19,949 nt of DNA from Acidobacteriaceae bacterium. Its GTDB lineage: Bacteria; Acidobacteriota; Terriglobia; Terriglobales; Acidobacteriaceae. The position numbers and the translations under genes were made by a program. The DNA lies in contig PMHC01000232.1 of assembly GCA_003156495.1 (NCBI GenBank), positions 1 through 19,949 on the forward strand. The letters run 5' to 3'. The notes under the pieces were generated by a model. The model ran no database searches and was not told the DNA's origin. It was given only the letters and a program-made list of their open reading frames with translations. Of the stretch, positions 13,277 through 19,949 are shown piece after piece (position 1 is the stretch's first letter; each line of letters begins with the position of its first letter).

Positions 13277-15424
13277 TTATTGCTTTAATTCGTTCCCGCC
13301 GGCGTCCGGTCCAGCGTTGTTAGTGCCCCCAGGGACAGAAGAAACTACAGAATTGTTCTGCGACCCGCCGCCGCTTGCCGCGACGCGTATCTTTCTGCTG
13401 CACCGGGCGTAACGCATCACGTCTTGCATCAACCGCCCGGGATCGAGAATCAAAGCTACCGTTCCGTTGCCGAGAATTGTCGCCCCGGAAACGAATTGCA
13501 CATGCCGATAGAAGCGGCCGAGATTCTTGATAACCGTTTGGCAGTTACCTAGAACCTGATCGACCACCAATCCGAATCGACCCGTATCCGTTTCCACAAG
13601 CATGATCTGTTCGATCGCCGGCGCTTCGCCTCGCACATGAAAGTGTTCGCGCAGCCGAACATACGGAACCAACTCTCCGCGCACATTTACGATGTGCTTG
13701 CCGTTGTTAGCCACCACATCCGCCCGCGTCAGCTCAATGCATTCGAGTGTGGCAGACAATGGCAGCACGTAATTCGTCTCTCCAACTATCACCAATAACC
13801 CATCGATAATAGCCAAAGTAAGTGGCAACTTTAACGTCACGCAGGTGCCTGCTCCGGTCTCGCTCTTTACTTCGATCGTTCCCCGCAAGCCTTCGATGCT
13901 CTGCCGCACAACATCCATGCCTACGCCGCGACCGGAAACGTCAGTTACCTGCTTGGCGGTGGAAAAACCGGCGTTAAAAATGAATGCAAAAATCTCAGAA
14001 TCGCTCAACTTGGCATCGGCTGTCGCCAGGCCACGTTCGATCGCCTTGGCCCGCACCGCTTCCTTGTCGATGCCGTTGCCGTCATCGGAAACCGAAATCA
14101 AAACGCTGGCGCCCGAGTATCGGGCGGCTAAATGAATCACCGCCGTCGCTCGCTTGCCGCGCGCCGCCCGCGTCTCCGGCGATTCGACCCCGTGATCCAT
14201 GCTGTTGCGAATCAAATGCATCAGCGGATCGCTCAACTGATCGATCACGGTCTTGTCCAATTCCGTATCCGCGCCCTCGATCGCTAGCTCGACCTTCTTG
14301 CCCAGGTCGCGCGAAAGGTCATGCACCAGCCGCCGGAACTTCTCGAAGGTTCCCCGAATGGGCACCATGCGGATGTTCATCGAATTCTCGCGCAGAGCAC
14401 CAGTGAGCCGTTCGACCTCTTCCGCGACCTCGGTAACTTCCGTGTCGTCGCGCTGGTTTGCCAGTTCGCTCAAGCGTGCTTGCACGGTTACCAACTCGCC
14501 TACCAGATTGACAAGTTGGTCTAATCGCTCGGCGGGTACGCGCAGGCTGGAAACATTCTCCGCCTTGTCGTAAGCGCGACGGCCTCCCGGCTGCGCACGT
14601 TTCTCCGCCAGCACTTTGGCCGTCTTATCCACCTTGTTCGTCGGCTTCAGAGCTGCTTTATCGGCGCTCGCGCCCGACGCGAGTTCAATAGCCAGTTCAC
14701 AATTGGATTCGACAAAGATAAATGCATCTTTGATGGCATCAAGCCCCGCCGCGGTTTCCAGTACCAGTTCCCAAGCTATATAGCAGCGCTCGGGATCCAT
14801 CTCCGCCAGCGGCGGCACGGATTTCATCTCCGCATGAACCGATAGACCGCCCAAGCCGCGCAGCTCTTGCAATATAAGTGCGGGATTTGCGCCGCAGCGC
14901 ATCAGGTCGGGACCGGGAGCGAAGTATATTCGCCAGCTTTGCGACTTACCGCTCGCCAGAGCAGGAGGATTCGCGGTAGGCGTTGATGCCTTCTTTTGCG
15001 CAGGCTCTTTACCGCTTTGTATGCCGGCCAAACGGCGTACATTACTGATGATGTTTGCGCAGACGGCTTCATCTGCCGGCGTGCCGCCGCCAGTATCTTC
15101 TTCCAACATGGCGCTGATCTGGTCAAGCGCCGATAACGTCTGGTCAACTAACTCCGCGGTAACTTCCAGGCGACCGTTCCGTACCATATCGAAAGCAGTT
15201 TCCAGATCGTGAGTAAATGCCGCCAACCGCTCGAATCCAAACATCGAACCTGAGCCCTTGAGCGTATGCAAGCCGCGGAAGATGCGACCTATTAAGTCAG
15301 AATCGCCGTGGTTTTCGTTCAACTCCAGCAGCGCCGACTCCAGGTCAGTCAGAATTTCCCGGCCTTCCTCGCGGAAACTGTTTTTAAACTGCTCGGCATT
15401 GGCTGAAACCGGTGTAGACGTCAT
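13277..15424 (-). CDS. cheA: Chemotaxis histidine kinase CheA
   Basis: CheA autophosphorylates in response to receptor state and passes phosphate to CheY and CheB. The ATG at 15424 gives 715 residues starting MTSTPVSANAEQ, directly before the phosphotransfer domain; a longer reading from a TTG at 15496 adds unrelated sequence. Domains in order: Hpt/P1 at about 5-115 with phospho-accepting H53 (FRGLHTLKGSGSMFGFERLA); a P2-like regulator-binding region at about 155-250 (YFAPGPDLMRCGANPALIL); dimerisation P3 (LRVPAERLDQLVNLVGELV); ATPase P4 with N-box LMHLIRNSMDHGVESP, G1 VSDDGNGID and G2 DVSGRGVGMDVV; and CheW-like P5. The tail is Gly/Asn-rich. No receiver domain is fused. It lies 108 bases after the STAS gene and 81 before the poly-HAMP receptor gene. 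Confidence 0.96.
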   Translation of the reverse strand: MTSTPVSANAEQFKNSFREEGREILTDLESALLELNENHGDSDLIGRIFRGLHTLKGSGSMFGFERLAAFTHDLETAFDMVRNGRLEVTAELVDQTLSALDQISAMLEEDTGGGTPADEAVCANIISNVRRLAGIQSGKEPAQKKASTPTANPPALASGKSQSWRIYFAPGPDLMRCGANPALILQELRGLGGLSVHAEMKSVPPLAEMDPERCYIAWELVLETAAGLDAIKDAFIFVESNCELAIELASGASADKAALKPTNKVDKTAKVLAEKRAQPGGRRAYDKAENVSSLRVPAERLDQLVNLVGELVTVQARLSELANQRDDTEVTEVAEEVERLTGALRENSMNIRMVPIRGTFEKFRRLVHDLSRDLGKKVELAIEGADTELDKTVIDQLSDPLMHLIRNSMDHGVESPETRAARGKRATAVIHLAARYSGASVLISVSDDGNGIDKEAVRAKAIERGLATADAKLSDSEIFAFIFNAGFSTAKQVTDVSGRGVGMDVVRQSIEGLRGTIEVKSETGAGTCVTLKLPLTLAIIDGLLVIVGETNYVLPLSATLECIELTRADVVANNGKHIVNVRGELVPYVRLREHFHVRGEAPAIEQIMLVETDTGRFGLVVDQVLGNCQTVIKNLGRFYRHVQFVSGATILGNGTVALILDPGRLMQDVMRYARCSRKIRVAASGGGSQNNSVVSSVPGGTNNAGPDAGGNELKQ

Positions 15425-15479
15425 CTGCAAATCGCTCAACTTCCGACCTGAATTACTATGCAATTCAACTGCAAAGCCA

Positions 15480-15499
15480 TACAAAATACCGTACAAAAT
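15480..15499. repeat. Direct repeat upstream of cheA
   Basis: Two copies of TACAAAAT (15480-15487 and 15492-15499) are separated by ACCG in the gap between the STAS gene and cheA. A 12-base period fits a repeated protein-binding site, but the motif is short and could be chance. Confidence 0.25.
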
Positions 15500-15532
15500 G
15501 CTACGGACTTTCCCGATGGAAACAGCACATCA

Positions 15533-15835
15533 TTACGCTGGAGAAGCCAGATCATCAAGTCCCATCTCCGTCCATGCGCGCCGAATAGTTTCAGGCAATT
15601 CGCTCGGCAAAGAAAACTTAGCGTTTGCGCGCTTGGCCTCGCGTTTAGCGGCCCAGAGCAACTGATACGCCGTTACATCAAGGCTGCTCGCGCCCTCGGC
15701 GGAAACGCGAATCTCCTTCTTGTCTTTTGCCGCTTCGATAAGTGCGGCTTTTAAATCCGCAGCGGAGGCGATGTCAACTTCTCCATCAAGTTGAATCAAG
15801 TTGGCATCATTTGTTTGGCTCAACTTTACGCTCAC
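15533..15835 (-). CDS. STAS-domain protein of the chemotaxis operon
   Basis: The 100-residue product is a single STAS domain (anti-sigma-factor antagonist type): LIQLDGEVDIASAADLKAALIEAAK, then IRVSAEGASSLDVTAYQLLWAAKREA, then FSLPSELPETIRRAWTEMGL. At the site where SpoIIAA-type proteins carry the phosphorylated serine (D-S-S), this protein has D53-V54-T55, so Thr55 could be the phospho-site, or regulation differs. It starts at GTG 15835, with AGGAG six bases upstream. It precedes cheA in the same direction. Small STAS proteins occur in several chemosensory operons, where their partner is often not known. No cognate anti-sigma or Ser/Thr kinase is in the window. A link to CheA or array control is inference. 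Confidence 0.8.
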   Translation of the reverse strand: MSVKLSQTNDANLIQLDGEVDIASAADLKAALIEAAKDKKEIRVSAEGASSLDVTAYQLLWAAKREAKRANAKFSLPSELPETIRRAWTEMGLDDLASPA

Positions 15836-16215
15836 GCTTAGCTCCTCTGTAAATCACGCGGGAGATTGGTGGTCAGCGCGGTAGTGACCTCATACATGAG
15901 GCCGCTTGCAGCGTGGATCATCGTTGATTTTCATACTTCCGCAAGTAATGCCGGTCTTTGCATATACCAAGTACGGAATTGCTTGGTACAACGGCGGCTT
16001 ATTGTTTAACTGCTCTTATGCAAGCCTTTAAATACGGGCCCATGCTTTAACTCATCGGCAATAGGGATGCACATCTGAGTAGAAAACCTGTGGATATGCT
16101 GTGGAAATCATGTAAAAGCCGTTAGCTCGTATAAAAATCGTACATAGAGCCCTTCATGCTGGAAATACTTACAGCAAGCGTCTGTCCGCGGCCATTTAGC
16201 ACACAGGCCACAACG
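15836..16215. other. 380-base gap inside the chemotaxis set
   Basis: There is no credible gene. The gap is AT-richer than its surroundings and probably holds the promoter for the STAS-cheA-cheB part. It contains a perfect 7-bp inverted repeat (15965-15988) and a smaller one, CTCAT/ATGAG (15889-15900). TTTAAATACGGGC at 16027-16039 is identical to the complement of 7762-7774 at the end of cheB. No convincing -35/-10 pair or sigma-54 site (GG-N10-GC) was found. Confidence 0.5.
15965..15988. promoter_or_regulatory. Inverted repeat upstream of the STAS-cheA operon
   Basis: TACCAAG (15965-15971) and CTTGGTA (15982-15988) are perfect 7-base arms around ten bases. No T-run follows on either strand, so an operator is more likely than a terminator. 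It lies about 130 bases upstream of the STAS start on the minus strand. Confidence 0.4.
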
Positions 16216-17565
16216 CTAAAACAGTTCAATCGCTGGCCCTCCTTGGTTCGTATCAACAGCGCTTCCGGATGCGGCCATGTGCGTTAATGTTTGGCTAACC
16301 ATGCGATATTGCTCGAGATGTGCGTTCAAGATGCTTTCAAACGTCTGATCGAAATCTCCGTCCCAAGCGGGATTATGGGACAACTTACTTAGTCCCTGTA
16401 TGTGGTCGCGCATTTCAATCAGCGACTTTTGCACATGGCTCATTCTTTGCTGCATTACATCCTGGAATTGAATATGGCCAAGCGCGGCAGAAAGCCGGTC
16501 GACGGTCTCACCATAGCTAAGCTCTACTTCCGTGATAACATCCAGCAACTTCTTGCCATTGCTCGAAAATTCCTGTTGCATTGAGCTGAGATCGTCAGCC
16601 ATGTGACTCATGGCCGAGCGCGTTTCCTGCTGATTTAATGCAACCCGCGCTGTCTCCAGTTCGGCATCTGCATTTTTGCAGGTGGAATGAATCTTTTCAG
16701 AAATTTCTCCCGCCGCCTTCGTCGAAAGCACGGCAAGCTTTCTAACCTCCATGGCAACCACGGAAAAGCCGCGGCCTGCGCTGCCGGCCCTAGCCGCCTC
16801 AATCTCCGCGTTCAAGGCCAGCAAATTCGTTTGCTGAGCTATCGAGGTAATGACCTTAATGAGTGGAGTTAAGGAACGTACTTCACCGGATAAATGCTGT
16901 ATGCGCTCAAAATTGTCGCGCGTTTCTTTTAATTGCGCTTCCAGTTGCGCTTGAATGGAAGCGATTAATTCATGATTGGCTTCGGCCCGCACCTCTGTGG
17001 CTTGCGTTAAATCCTTGCTGCTTTGTACAGAAAGGCCGACACGCTGGCGTTTCTCGCCCGCCTCCTGACTTAGCAGGTCAATTTGACTAATAACCTCCAT
17101 TACTTCTCGTTCTGATTCAGCAAGCGAATCGCCTATCTGGTCGTGCACAACATCTATATATCGACCGGATTTCAACATTTCCGCTTCTATTGCATCCCAG
17201 CGATCCAATCGGCGCAGAGCTATTTCAAAGTCGCTGCCTCCCGCCGCGCCCATTCGCGCAATCTCGTGGCGCGCCTGGCTCCAACGCCACAGCGCGCGGC
17301 CGACTCCGGGCACCGCGAGCAAAAGTATAATGAGTTCCGCTACTGAACGCCGGTAGGCATAAAATGCTGGCCCTGTAACGTGAACCAAAATCAGCCAGAA
17401 TAACGACAGAAACATCAGTTGTCCAAAGATGTCGAGGAGCATGCAGCCGCGCACCCGCGATAAGCTCATTTCTGAGTTCGCATCTGGCATACGCGGACTA
17501 TTCTGTAAAGGGATCGAATTTGCCGTATATAACTGTGGATCTGCTGCCAACTGCGCCAGCGCCAT
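16216..17565 (-). CDS. Membrane MCP-like protein with a CheZ-like D-x-x-x-Q helix
   Basis: The 449-residue protein has two hydrophobic segments near the N-terminus (about 42-62, LLDIFGQLMFLSLFWLILV, and 74-89, VAELIILLLAVPGVG) with only about ten residues between them, so it has no periplasmic sensor domain. A long coiled-coil region follows, with the MCP signalling tip at 244-261 (QQTNLLALNAEIEAARAG) and GRGFSVVAMEVRKLAVLS. After it comes LGHIQFQDVMQQRMSHVQ, in which D369 and Q373 match the D-x-x-x-Q arrangement of CheZ-type CheY-P phosphatases (E. coli D143, Q147). A charged C-terminal helix ends the protein. The gene starts four bases after cheY. It may be an array-bound phosphatase or a receptor-like scaffold; activity is not shown by sequence alone. 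Confidence 0.82.
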   Translation of the reverse strand: MALAQLAADPQLYTANSIPLQNSPRMPDANSEMSLSRVRGCMLLDIFGQLMFLSLFWLILVHVTGPAFYAYRRSVAELIILLLAVPGVGRALWRWSQARHEIARMGAAGGSDFEIALRRLDRWDAIEAEMLKSGRYIDVVHDQIGDSLAESEREVMEVISQIDLLSQEAGEKRQRVGLSVQSSKDLTQATEVRAEANHELIASIQAQLEAQLKETRDNFERIQHLSGEVRSLTPLIKVITSIAQQTNLLALNAEIEAARAGSAGRGFSVVAMEVRKLAVLSTKAAGEISEKIHSTCKNADAELETARVALNQQETRSAMSHMADDLSSMQQEFSSNGKKLLDVITEVELSYGETVDRLSAALGHIQFQDVMQQRMSHVQKSLIEMRDHIQGLSKLSHNPAWDGDFDQTFESILNAHLEQYRMVSQTLTHMAASGSAVDTNQGGPAIELF

Positions 17566-17569
17566 GATC

Positions 17570-17944
17570 TTACGCCCCCGGCAATACTTTTCTGATTACT
17601 GCTACCAAATTGTTGCCCGAGCAAGGTTTGACAATCCATCCTGTCGCCCCCGCCTGCTTGCCCTGATTGCGAATTTCCGTATCGCCTTCCGTGGTCAGCG
17701 TCAGGATGGGGGTAAATTTGAGCATCTGCATAGTACGGATGTTTTTAATTAATTCAATCCCGCCCATAACCGGCATGTTTATATCTGTGACGATCAGATC
17801 GGGCTTCAGTCCCGCAGCTAGCATATCCAGCGCCATCCGCCCCTGATTGGCGGTTGCGACCGTATATCCATTCATGCTCAATGTGGCTTTAAGGCTTGCC
17901 AGCATAGTAGTAGAGTCATCAACAACGAGAATAATTTTTGCCAT
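17570..17944 (-). CDS. cheY: CheY-like single-domain response regulator
   Basis: This is a predicted phosphorylated output regulator of the chemosensory pathway. The ATG at 17944 gives 124 residues starting MAKIILVVDDS, with GGGGAG just upstream; a TTG four codons earlier is rejected. All receiver landmarks are present: the acidic pair in VVDDS, phospho-acceptor aspartate in IVTDINMPVMGG, switch threonine in LTLTTEGD, and lysine in IVKPCSGNNL. The residue after KP is Cys instead of the usual Phe. There is no output domain, so it acts by binding a partner such as a flagellar switch or pilus motor component. It is first in the operon, four bases before the MCP-like gene with the putative phosphatase helix. 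Confidence 0.9.
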   Translation of the reverse strand: MAKIILVVDDSTTMLASLKATLSMNGYTVATANQGRMALDMLAAGLKPDLIVTDINMPVMGGIELIKNIRTMQMLKFTPILTLTTEGDTEIRNQGKQAGATGWIVKPCSGNNLVAVIRKVLPGA

Positions 17945-18199
17945 ACTGCTCCCCAAGGCTCTAAACCTAGCATCGGCAGTAGTTATTAGGAATTTAAGTG
18001 TCTGGATGTTGGACAGATGTTTTATATACAGTTCGCCGCTATCTATTATTGTTGCAGCGCCGCCGAATCATACAGTATCTCCTCGGTCGCGGGCCAGACA
18101 GGTTGAACAAGAGTAGCAGAAAATAGATGCGCAGCAGCACACTAAAGCGGGCCAGCCGTTCTCGCCCCTTGGATAGTGCGGCTCGACCACTCCTTCCAG
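17945..18199. other. Intergenic region upstream of cheY
   Basis: No gene is seen. On the minus strand, TATATA at 18023-18028 in the context TGTATATAAAA looks like an extended -10 for cheY, but no matching -35 is visible. The part from about 18120 leads into the ffh remnant on the plus strand without resembling the true ffh upstream sequence. Confidence 0.4.
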
Positions 18200-18286
18200 A
18201 CTTCAGCGCGTCTTCAAAACCCTGCGCGGCCAGAACATGCTTACCGAAGAAGAGGTCGCCAACGCCCCTATCATCGTGCGCGTCGC
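18200..18286 (+). pseudogene. Decayed fragment of the 5' end of ffh
   Basis: These 87 bases align without gaps to 19395-19481 of the intact ffh, with 66 identities by hand count (76%); the first 61 bases show 52 identities. The frame is kept and reads LQRVFKTLRGQNMLTEEEVANAP against LQRVFKTLRGQGTLTEENIAEAL in Ffh, so it covers residues of about 8-37 of the SRP54 N domain. No start codon context, upstream region or rest of the gene is present. The right edge abuts the 3' end of the minus-strand methyltransferase gene, whose stop is at 18288. Together with the true ffh it brackets that gene as a direct repeat 1195 bases apart. Confidence 0.8.
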
Positions 18287-18287
18287 T

Positions 18288-19091
18288 TCATTCCTGTGCA
18301 TACCAGCACCTTGGCAGCAGCAGTGGTTCTCCGGGAACATCTTCTCGATCGAGCTTGTGAGGGAACGATCTCTGAGGTTTTACGGCCTGGACGCGTTTCT
18401 TGTTCAGAAAGGTGAACTCCATGACGAGCGGGATTTGGAGATCGCCCTTTTTCACGCTTCCGCAGCAATTATTCGGATGAATATGCACGACGTAAAAGAA
18501 TTGCAAAAGTTTTTCAAAGCATGCGGATAAAAATTCAAAACCGAAATGATCGAAGAGGCGGTCCAAACTATGAAACTCGATGGCCAGAATTCTAAATTGG
18601 TCGAGCAGGCTGTCTGGCGCGTTGCACAAAACTTCGTACTCACCGCCCTCAATGTCCATTTGCAGAATCAAATCGCCGTTATACCCTTTTAAATATTTAT
18701 CCTTCCAGAATTGCATCGTGATAAAGGGATCGCGCTCGCTGCAGCCGAGAAAATTTTTGTCGAATATGAATTCGGGTCTATGAATCGGGGGGGCATCCAC
18801 CGAATAATCGGCGAGAAACGACTTAATTTTGTATTGCCTGGCTAAATGATCTTCAAAATCTGAGTCGGTACTTACGCCGGGAGAAAAGCAGTATTCGATT
18901 CCTTCCAGGTCGTCGGGAACCAGGTAGCCTCCATCCATATCGCTTCCGATGCGAATCAACTCGATACCGCAGTCCATAGGCCGCAGCTTCGACAGCAGGC
19001 CCTTGATCGCAGCAGAAGAAGTATGCCTGGAGAGGTTGTAACCAAGAGCGAAGAGCCCGGATTTCAGAAACGATCTCAGGCGGGCGATCAT
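18288..19091 (-). CDS. FkbM-like SAM-dependent methyltransferase
   Basis: This is a 267-residue protein resembling FkbM-family methyltransferases, which often O-methylate sugars in surface polysaccharides or secondary metabolites. Visible landmarks are IRIGSDMDGGYLVPDDL (47-62), typical of a polysaccharide-associated subgroup, CFSPGVSTDSDFE, and LILQMDIEGGEYEVL (141-155), the family's conserved acidic motif. The later FRILAIEFHSLDRLF segment also fits. No signal peptide or membrane segment is clear, so it is probably cytosolic. AAGGAG lies 11 bases before the ATG. Two lines within it (18541-18600, 18661-18720) count 49 G/C of 120 (41%), well below ffh (60% in 19441-19500), which suggests transfer. 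It stands alone between the ffh remnant and ffh, with no other polysaccharide genes. Its substrate is unknown. Confidence 0.7.
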   Translation of the reverse strand: MIARLRSFLKSGLFALGYNLSRHTSSAAIKGLLSKLRPMDCGIELIRIGSDMDGGYLVPDDLEGIEYCFSPGVSTDSDFEDHLARQYKIKSFLADYSVDAPPIHRPEFIFDKNFLGCSERDPFITMQFWKDKYLKGYNGDLILQMDIEGGEYEVLCNAPDSLLDQFRILAIEFHSLDRLFDHFGFEFLSACFEKLLQFFYVVHIHPNNCCGSVKKGDLQIPLVMEFTFLNKKRVQAVKPQRSFPHKLDREDVPGEPLLLPRCWYAQE

Positions 19092-19371
19092 GCCAGTCCA
19101 TGCTCCTTCTCGTCCCTACGATTATGGGGCCCGTCAAAGCAGAATTGACTGAAGCAGATTGCCGCGGCGAATCCGGCAGCCCGCCCCATACGCTTCGGCG
19201 TGTTTACGAGACTTTCGATGCTTGACCGGTAAAGCTCGATCCGCAGCCGATGAAGCGCGATTCGCTGTTTATTGAGAGCCCAGGATAGCCCGCGAACACC
19301 GCAAATGCAAGCGATTCCGTGCGCGGGGCTTGGCCGCTATCTCTGCCAGCAAGGTACACTAGAAGTGAGCT
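19092..19371. other. Intergenic region between the methyltransferase gene and ffh
   Basis: There is no firm gene. On the minus strand a stop-free frame of about 80 codons (19088-about 19336) ends in TGA that overlaps the methyltransferase ATG as ATGA, the usual sign of an operon. It has no start codon near its beginning and no family I recognise, so it may be a truncated gene end. The right end holds the candidate ffh promoter. Confidence 0.4.
19330..19360 (+). promoter_or_regulatory. Candidate promoter for ffh
   Basis: A -10-like TACACT lies at 19355-19360, 11 bases before the ffh ATG, with a possible -35 TTGGCC at 19330-19335 and 19-base spacing. This matches the -10-to-start distance proposed for the sigma factor gene. 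A short GTGAGC lies in the leader. Confidence 0.4.
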
Positions 19372-19949
19372 ATGTTTGAAAACCTAACCGACAAACTTCA
19401 GCGCGTCTTTAAAACCCTGCGCGGCCAAGGCACGCTCACCGAAGAAAACATCGCCGAAGCCTTGCGCGAAATCCGCGTCGCGCTGCTTGAAGCCGACGTC
19501 AACCTGAACGTCGCCAAAGATCTGATCGAGCAGATCCGCGCCAAAGCCGTCGGCACCGAAGTGCTCACCGCGCTCTCGCCCTCCGAGCAGGTCATCAAGA
19601 TCGTTCGCGACGAGCTGGTCGCGCTGCTGGGCAAAGACACGGCGCGCTTCAACTTCGCCTCGCGGCCGCCCACGGTGATTTTGATGGCCGGCCTGCAAGG
19701 CTCGGGCAAAACCACCACCGCTGGCAAGCTCGCCGCGTGGCTGAAAAAAGGCGGCCACCGCCCCATGCTCGTCTCGGTCGACGTCTACCGCCCGGCCGCG
19801 CGCGAGCAACTCAAAGTCGTCGCCCAAAACATTCAGGCGCGCCTTTACGAAGGCGACCTCAAGGGCGATCCCGCAGGTACGGCGCTGGTGGAGCGACTCG
19901 CCAAGGAAGCCCTGCGCGAAGCAAAGATCATGGGCTGCGACACGCTCAT
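19372..19949 (+). CDS. ffh: Signal recognition particle protein Ffh (5' part, runs off the window)
   Basis: Ffh binds 4.5S RNA and signal sequences of nascent membrane proteins, and with FtsY targets ribosomes to the membrane translocon in a GTP-dependent cycle. The first 192 residues are present. The SRP54 N domain spans 1-88 (MFENLTDKLQRVFKTLRGQG, LTEENIAEALREIRVALLEADVNL). The G domain then begins, with G1 P-loop GLQGSGKTTTAGKLA (107-121) and DVYRPAAREQL (137-147), followed by the GDPAGTALVERLAKEA region. The remaining G domain and the methionine-rich M domain lie beyond the window. The ATG at 19372 fits the family start exactly. A decayed copy of codons 8-37 lies about 1.2 kb upstream, so a rearrangement has occurred next to this essential gene, but the gene itself looks intact. 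Confidence 0.95.
   Translation, partial: MFENLTDKLQRVFKTLRGQGTLTEENIAEALREIRVALLEADVNLNVAKDLIEQIRAKAVGTEVLTALSPSEQVIKIVRDELVALLGKDTARFNFASRPPTVILMAGLQGSGKTTTAGKLAAWLKKGGHRPMLVSVDVYRPAAREQLKVVAQNIQARLYEGDLKGDPAGTALVERLAKEALREAKIMGCDTL

Noticed and set aside
15425..15496. N-terminal extension of cheA from a TTG
   Set aside because: The extension is unlike the family, and the ATG at 15424 directly precedes the phosphotransfer domain.
15901..15960. Possible sigma-54 or sigma-28 promoter upstream of the STAS gene
   Set aside because: The GGCATTACTTGC-like sequence has 8 rather than 10 bases between GG and GC, and the sigma-28 boxes do not match at the required spacing.
18237..18530. 97-codon plus-strand open frame starting MLTEEEVANAP
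   Set aside because: Only its first part is the ffh remnant; the rest is antisense to the methyltransferase gene, so the frame is a chance fusion and not a gene.
18853..19137. Minus-strand frame starting MTGPIIVGTRR
   Set aside because: It overlaps most of the methyltransferase start in another frame, is Arg/Ser-rich and shows no family features.

Overview
The window most resembles a member of the Acidobacteriota (probably Terriglobia). This is inferred from gene content, a GC-rich coding background, and hairpin-forming intergenic repeats with GGGTGCCCC and GGGGAACCAC ends, which I recall as abundant in that phylum. No rRNA, tRNA, CRISPR array or insertion sequence is visible.

Layout. (1) 1-362: no gene. 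(2) 363-827, minus: RNase HI-family protein. (3) 1165-3918, plus: an envelope-stress type cluster of ECF sigma factor, zinc-finger anti-sigma factor fused to a HEAT-like region, and a secreted two-PDZ protein with no protease domain. (4) 3971-4565, plus: hicA-hicB toxin-antitoxin pair with a palindrome over the hicA start. (5) 4644-7507, plus: RlmB-type rRNA methyltransferase overlapping by one base a large secreted gluzincin-like protein whose HEXXH motif has lost its glutamate. (6) 7757-17944, minus: a chemotaxis gene set. In transcription order it is cheY, an MCP-like membrane protein, a 380-bp gap, a STAS-domain gene, cheA, a soluble poly-HAMP MCP, cheW, cheR, cheD and cheB. (7) 18200-19371: an accessory insert with a decayed copy of the ffh 5' end and a low-GC FkbM-like methyltransferase gene. 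(8) 19372-end, plus: the start of the real ffh.

How it works together. The che set holds a full signalling core: receptors, CheW, CheA and CheY. It also holds adaptation enzymes: CheR methyltransferase, CheB methylesterase and CheD deamidase. No cheZ, cheC or cheX is present. The MCP-like protein directly downstream of cheY, however, carries a helix with the D-x-x-x-Q signature of CheY-P phosphatases, so it may both couple to the array and terminate the signal. The soluble MCP has eight HAMP-like units at an exact 45-residue period and ends in an aromatic pentapeptide of the CheR/CheB-tethering type. No flagellar or pilus gene is present, so the output (flagella, type IV pili or other) cannot be read here.

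The most unusual items are the ffh 5' remnant beside the methyltransferase gene, the putative phosphatase motif in an MCP, the poly-HAMP receptor with mosaic base composition, the HALTH pseudo-protease, and the sigma/anti-sigma(HEAT)/PDZ module.
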